From Azadirachta indica (Eukaryota > Streptophyta > Magnoliopsida > Sapindales > Meliaceae), in NCBI GenBank assembly GCA_022749755.1, contig CM040452.1, positions 21,594,350-21,658,349 on the forward strand: a DNA stretch of 64,000 nucleotides, in the 5' to 3' direction. Position 1 is the first letter of the stretch. Each line of letters starts with the position of its first letter. Below, in pieces: positions 61,503-64,000 of this stretch. The position numbers were made by a program, and so were the translations under genes. The notes below the pieces were generated by a model, which was not told the origin of the DNA, searched no databases, and saw only the letters and a program-made list of their open reading frames with translations.

Positions 61503-63643
61503 TCAAGGATCCTGGGTATCTGGTTCTGATTGAATCCTCATTATTTGTGAAACCATAAGCCTAGAGAGCTCATTGATTGCAGCTTGAACTTGATAATCAT
61601 TGGAATCCCTATTCCTCGACCACCCTGGTGATTGTGCGTTTACTGTGGTGTATTCTGTCGCAGCAACCCTTGTCTTTCTAGATGTTGCAAGAACCTGCTC
61701 CAGGTCTAACTGCGACAGCGGCCTCGGAGCCTGAAAAAGTAAACATGGACAAGGAAACTCCATAAGATTCTGTCATAATATCGGGCTATTTGCATGTTAT
61801 TGTCAAATACGATTGACTTCCTGTACCATCTATGCAAATATAAATTTCCAAGAGTTACTAACATCCAAAACTCTATTTGTTTCAATCTATTTAATAAGTA
61901 AAACTAGGGATAGCAAGAACCCATGGGGATCCACCCCCAACGAGAGAGAATTTAGATAAATTTATGGGGAGTGTGACAGGGAACGTAGAGAAATTAATCT
62001 CCAATTTATTAATGGGATTGGGATTGGTTTAGCTCTCCTCAAACCCACCCCTAACCCCACCTCCACCCTATTCCCCATTAAAACATAATATATATATATT
62101 ACAATTTATAAATTAAATTTTATATATGTAAATATAATTTTATATTACAATTTCAAAAATTATATATTATAATTAAATATAGTTAGTAATAAAAAATTGT
62201 GGAGTCATGAATTCATGTTATAACAAATAGAATATACAAATAAAAAGTAAAAAATTAAAAATTAAATAGACCCTATATTGTGTTTCTAATAATATATTAA
62301 TAAATATTTTTTGTTTAAATTATTAAAATTAATTTATAAAATAATATAAAACGAATAATTGAATATAAGGATAGGGAACCCCTTCCCCATACATAGATTC
62401 TCCATCCCCATTCCATTACATTTATTGGGGAATAGGGCAGGTAATAGGGGTTAAAATAGAAAATAGGGTGGAGAATGGGGCATGCCTCCCCGCCCCCACC
62501 CTACCCCATTGTCATCCCTAAGTAAAACATGTAATTTGCCTCTGATAAGCTTAACATGGTTTATTGATTCCAAGGATACCCCATAACAGAGAGAATTGCT
62601 GACTGGGCCAAACGTGAAAGAAAAAGACTCATAAATTGAGTTTCATGATTCCAAAATTCCTCGTTCTAACAGATGTGAGGCATGTTACCATCCAAACCCT
62701 CTATCTCCTCAGGTCCTTTTATTTAAACCATCAGCACCAGTATATCTACACATGTCCAAGATATACTTCCAAGAAATCATAATGTGATTTATGATATATA
62801 ACAGAAATCTCTATGGAGAGGCCAATACTCGTTTGGATTTTAGTTAATAAGAAACTGAGTTGGAGAATTATTTATATTAGGAATATAAAAACTTGTTTTA
62901 TTTTAAATATTTCATGGCTACTTGTTCAAGTAGGAGTAAAATCTGCATCAATCTACCCACAATTTGATAGCTCCAACAGATAAACAAAGAGAAGAAAAGA
63001 AAAAGGACAAAAAGGTAGATATCCTTACAGGTAATGGTTTTCCCTTACGCTCATCATCGAGTAGTTCCCTAATAGGAAAGTAGGCTGCTTTCTTGCAAAC
63101 CTCGAGAAGATCTGAACCCGTGAAACCCTCACACAAACTGGCTAAATAGTTGAAGTCAATGTTGTCTTCAACCCTCTCACCCTTCAAAATCACCTTCAAT
63201 ATCTCAGCCCTCTCCCTACAGTCTGGCATCCCAATCTCAAAGGCTTGAGGAAGACGACGAAGTATTGCTTCATCAAGTTCTGATGGACGATTAGTTGCCG
63301 CAAGAACCATCACACGGGCATTCTCTAAAAAACAACATAATATCATTAAAAAGAAAAGCCCCTGGTCTATATAGGCTAACTAATGAATAAAAATATACCT
63401 TGACCTTGTGACAATCACTTCAAATATATTACAATATTTAGTAGCTTCAAAGAGTAACTTTTAAAAAAAAAAAAAAATACTCACGATCTGTTGTAAATCC
63501 ATCCCATAATGCCATAAACTCAGTCTTCATGTTTGTCATAGCTTCATGGTCTGTCGTACGGCGCTGACCCAAAAAGCTGTCAACCTCGTCAATGAATATA
63601 ATAGCAGGCTGGAGTTTATGGGCCAAGCTAAATACAGCAGCCA
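61503..63643 (-). CDS. Msp1/ATAD1-type AAA-ATPase, C-terminal part (5' exons beyond right edge)
   Basis: Three exons are seen, 63643-63485, 63324-63029 and 61730-61503, with matching phases, giving about 226 C-terminal residues. They carry Walker B IIFIDEVD, the ATDHEA-like spacer (RRTTDHEAM), the sensor-1 block [20 protein letters not shown] and the helical lid [21 protein letters not shown] with [16 protein letters not shown] is typical of the meiotic-clade AAA proteins near yeast Msp1 and human ATAD1, which pull mislocalised tail-anchored proteins out of the outer mitochondrial and peroxisomal membranes. Walker A and any membrane anchor lie outside the window. 63644-64000 is intron. The last intron is 1.3 kb and contains a hAT-type MITE. 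Confidence 0.88.
61897..62528. mobile_element. hAT-type MITE (616 bp) with perfect 8-bp target duplication
   Basis: The element spans 61905-62520. Its ends are inverted: TAGGGATAGCAA on the left and, complemented, TAGGGATGACAA on the right, the TAGGGRTGRCAA type known from plant hAT elements. It is flanked on both sides by AGTAAAAC (61897-61904 and 62521-62528), an exact 8-bp duplication as hAT transposases make. The subterminal regions are G/C-rich with runs of CCCC/GGGG, the middle is AT-rich. There is no transposase. It sits in the last intron of the ATAD1-like gene. Confidence 0.9.
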
Positions 63644-64000
63644 CTGAAAAAATATGATAATATCAATAGAAGGCCAAAGTTAAGCACCTCAATCTGTGAA
63701 ATGAATATGACGATAAAAAAACCAAGTTCAAAACGCAATTCTTTATCCACGTGCAGTCAACATTTGCTCACTGATTTCTAAGAAACAAAATATGTACAAA
63801 ATCACGTAGCCAGGATTATATACAGAAAAGGAATGAAGACTCAGCAAGGTAGCCGCTCAATAAACCATTTTGATCAGAAATGTTTTCCATCTTCCCTTCG
63901 TACCAAGTTCATTTCCACTTTTTAACCAAAAAAAGAAGGTCCCATTCAGTAAACATTCACATAACACTTAAGACTGGCAGTATTGTGAAAAAAAAAACTC

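Noticed and set aside
1..64000. CRISPR arrays, bacterial operons, prophage or plasmid functions, rRNA and tRNA genes
   Set aside because: The window is plant nuclear DNA; no spaced direct-repeat array was seen, and no complete tRNA cloverleaf or rRNA sequence was recognised by eye.

Overview
The window is eudicot nuclear DNA. It is AT-rich, its genes carry many introns with plant-type GT-AG junctions, and long AT-rich spacers hold (TA)n microsatellites and small non-autonomous DNA transposons. A miR171/miR479-type hairpin resembles ones I recall from Citrus and other woody dicots, so Citrus or a relative is a guess only. Every gene model below was built by hand: exon ends were placed on splice sites and checked so that the reading phase closes across every intron.

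Layout. 1-2029 (-): 5' part of a Cdc14/SIN-component-like armadillo protein, cut by the left edge. 3564-4142 and 5546-6089 (-): tandem pair of Yippee-like zinc proteins. 7593-12859 (+): RRM protein of the nuclear-speckle (NSR) type. 16116-19251 (+): complete oligopeptide transporter (OPT). 19252-24573: AT-rich spacer with a MIR171/479-like hairpin on the minus strand at 21.1-21.2 kb and a TATA box just upstream. 24574-36046 (+): 13-exon-scale gene for a Sec39-domain MIP2-like tethering subunit, 2414 aa. 37042-40146 (-): MFSD5/MOT2-like molybdate-anion transporter. 43606-44893 (+): plastid rhodanese-like protein. 45822-49295 (-): retromer subunit VPS26. 51442-52848 (-): intronless BCS1-type AAA-ATPase with an altered Walker B motif. 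56433-59012 (-): Yellow Stripe-Like (YSL) metal-chelate transporter gene that is broken. 61503-63643 (-): 3' part of an Msp1/ATAD1-type AAA-ATPase, cut by the right edge.

Mobile DNA is concentrated in the right half: three long-TIR, Mutator-like or foldback elements (about 40.85-42.03, 49.64-50.73 and 53.98-55.54 kb) and a hAT-type MITE with a perfect 8-bp target duplication inside an intron of the ATAD1-like gene.

The most unusual observation is in the YSL locus. The exon carrying the family signature (MIIDY...YP.G.ATA) lies on the strand opposite to all other exons of the gene, together with its own polypyrimidine tract and acceptor AG. That is a local inversion of a single exon. A separate one-base loss in the last exon also breaks the frame. 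There is no operon-like organisation. The genes have unrelated housekeeping roles: two in membrane trafficking (MIP2, VPS26), two in the OPT superfamily (OPT, YSL), one other transporter and two AAA-ATPases.
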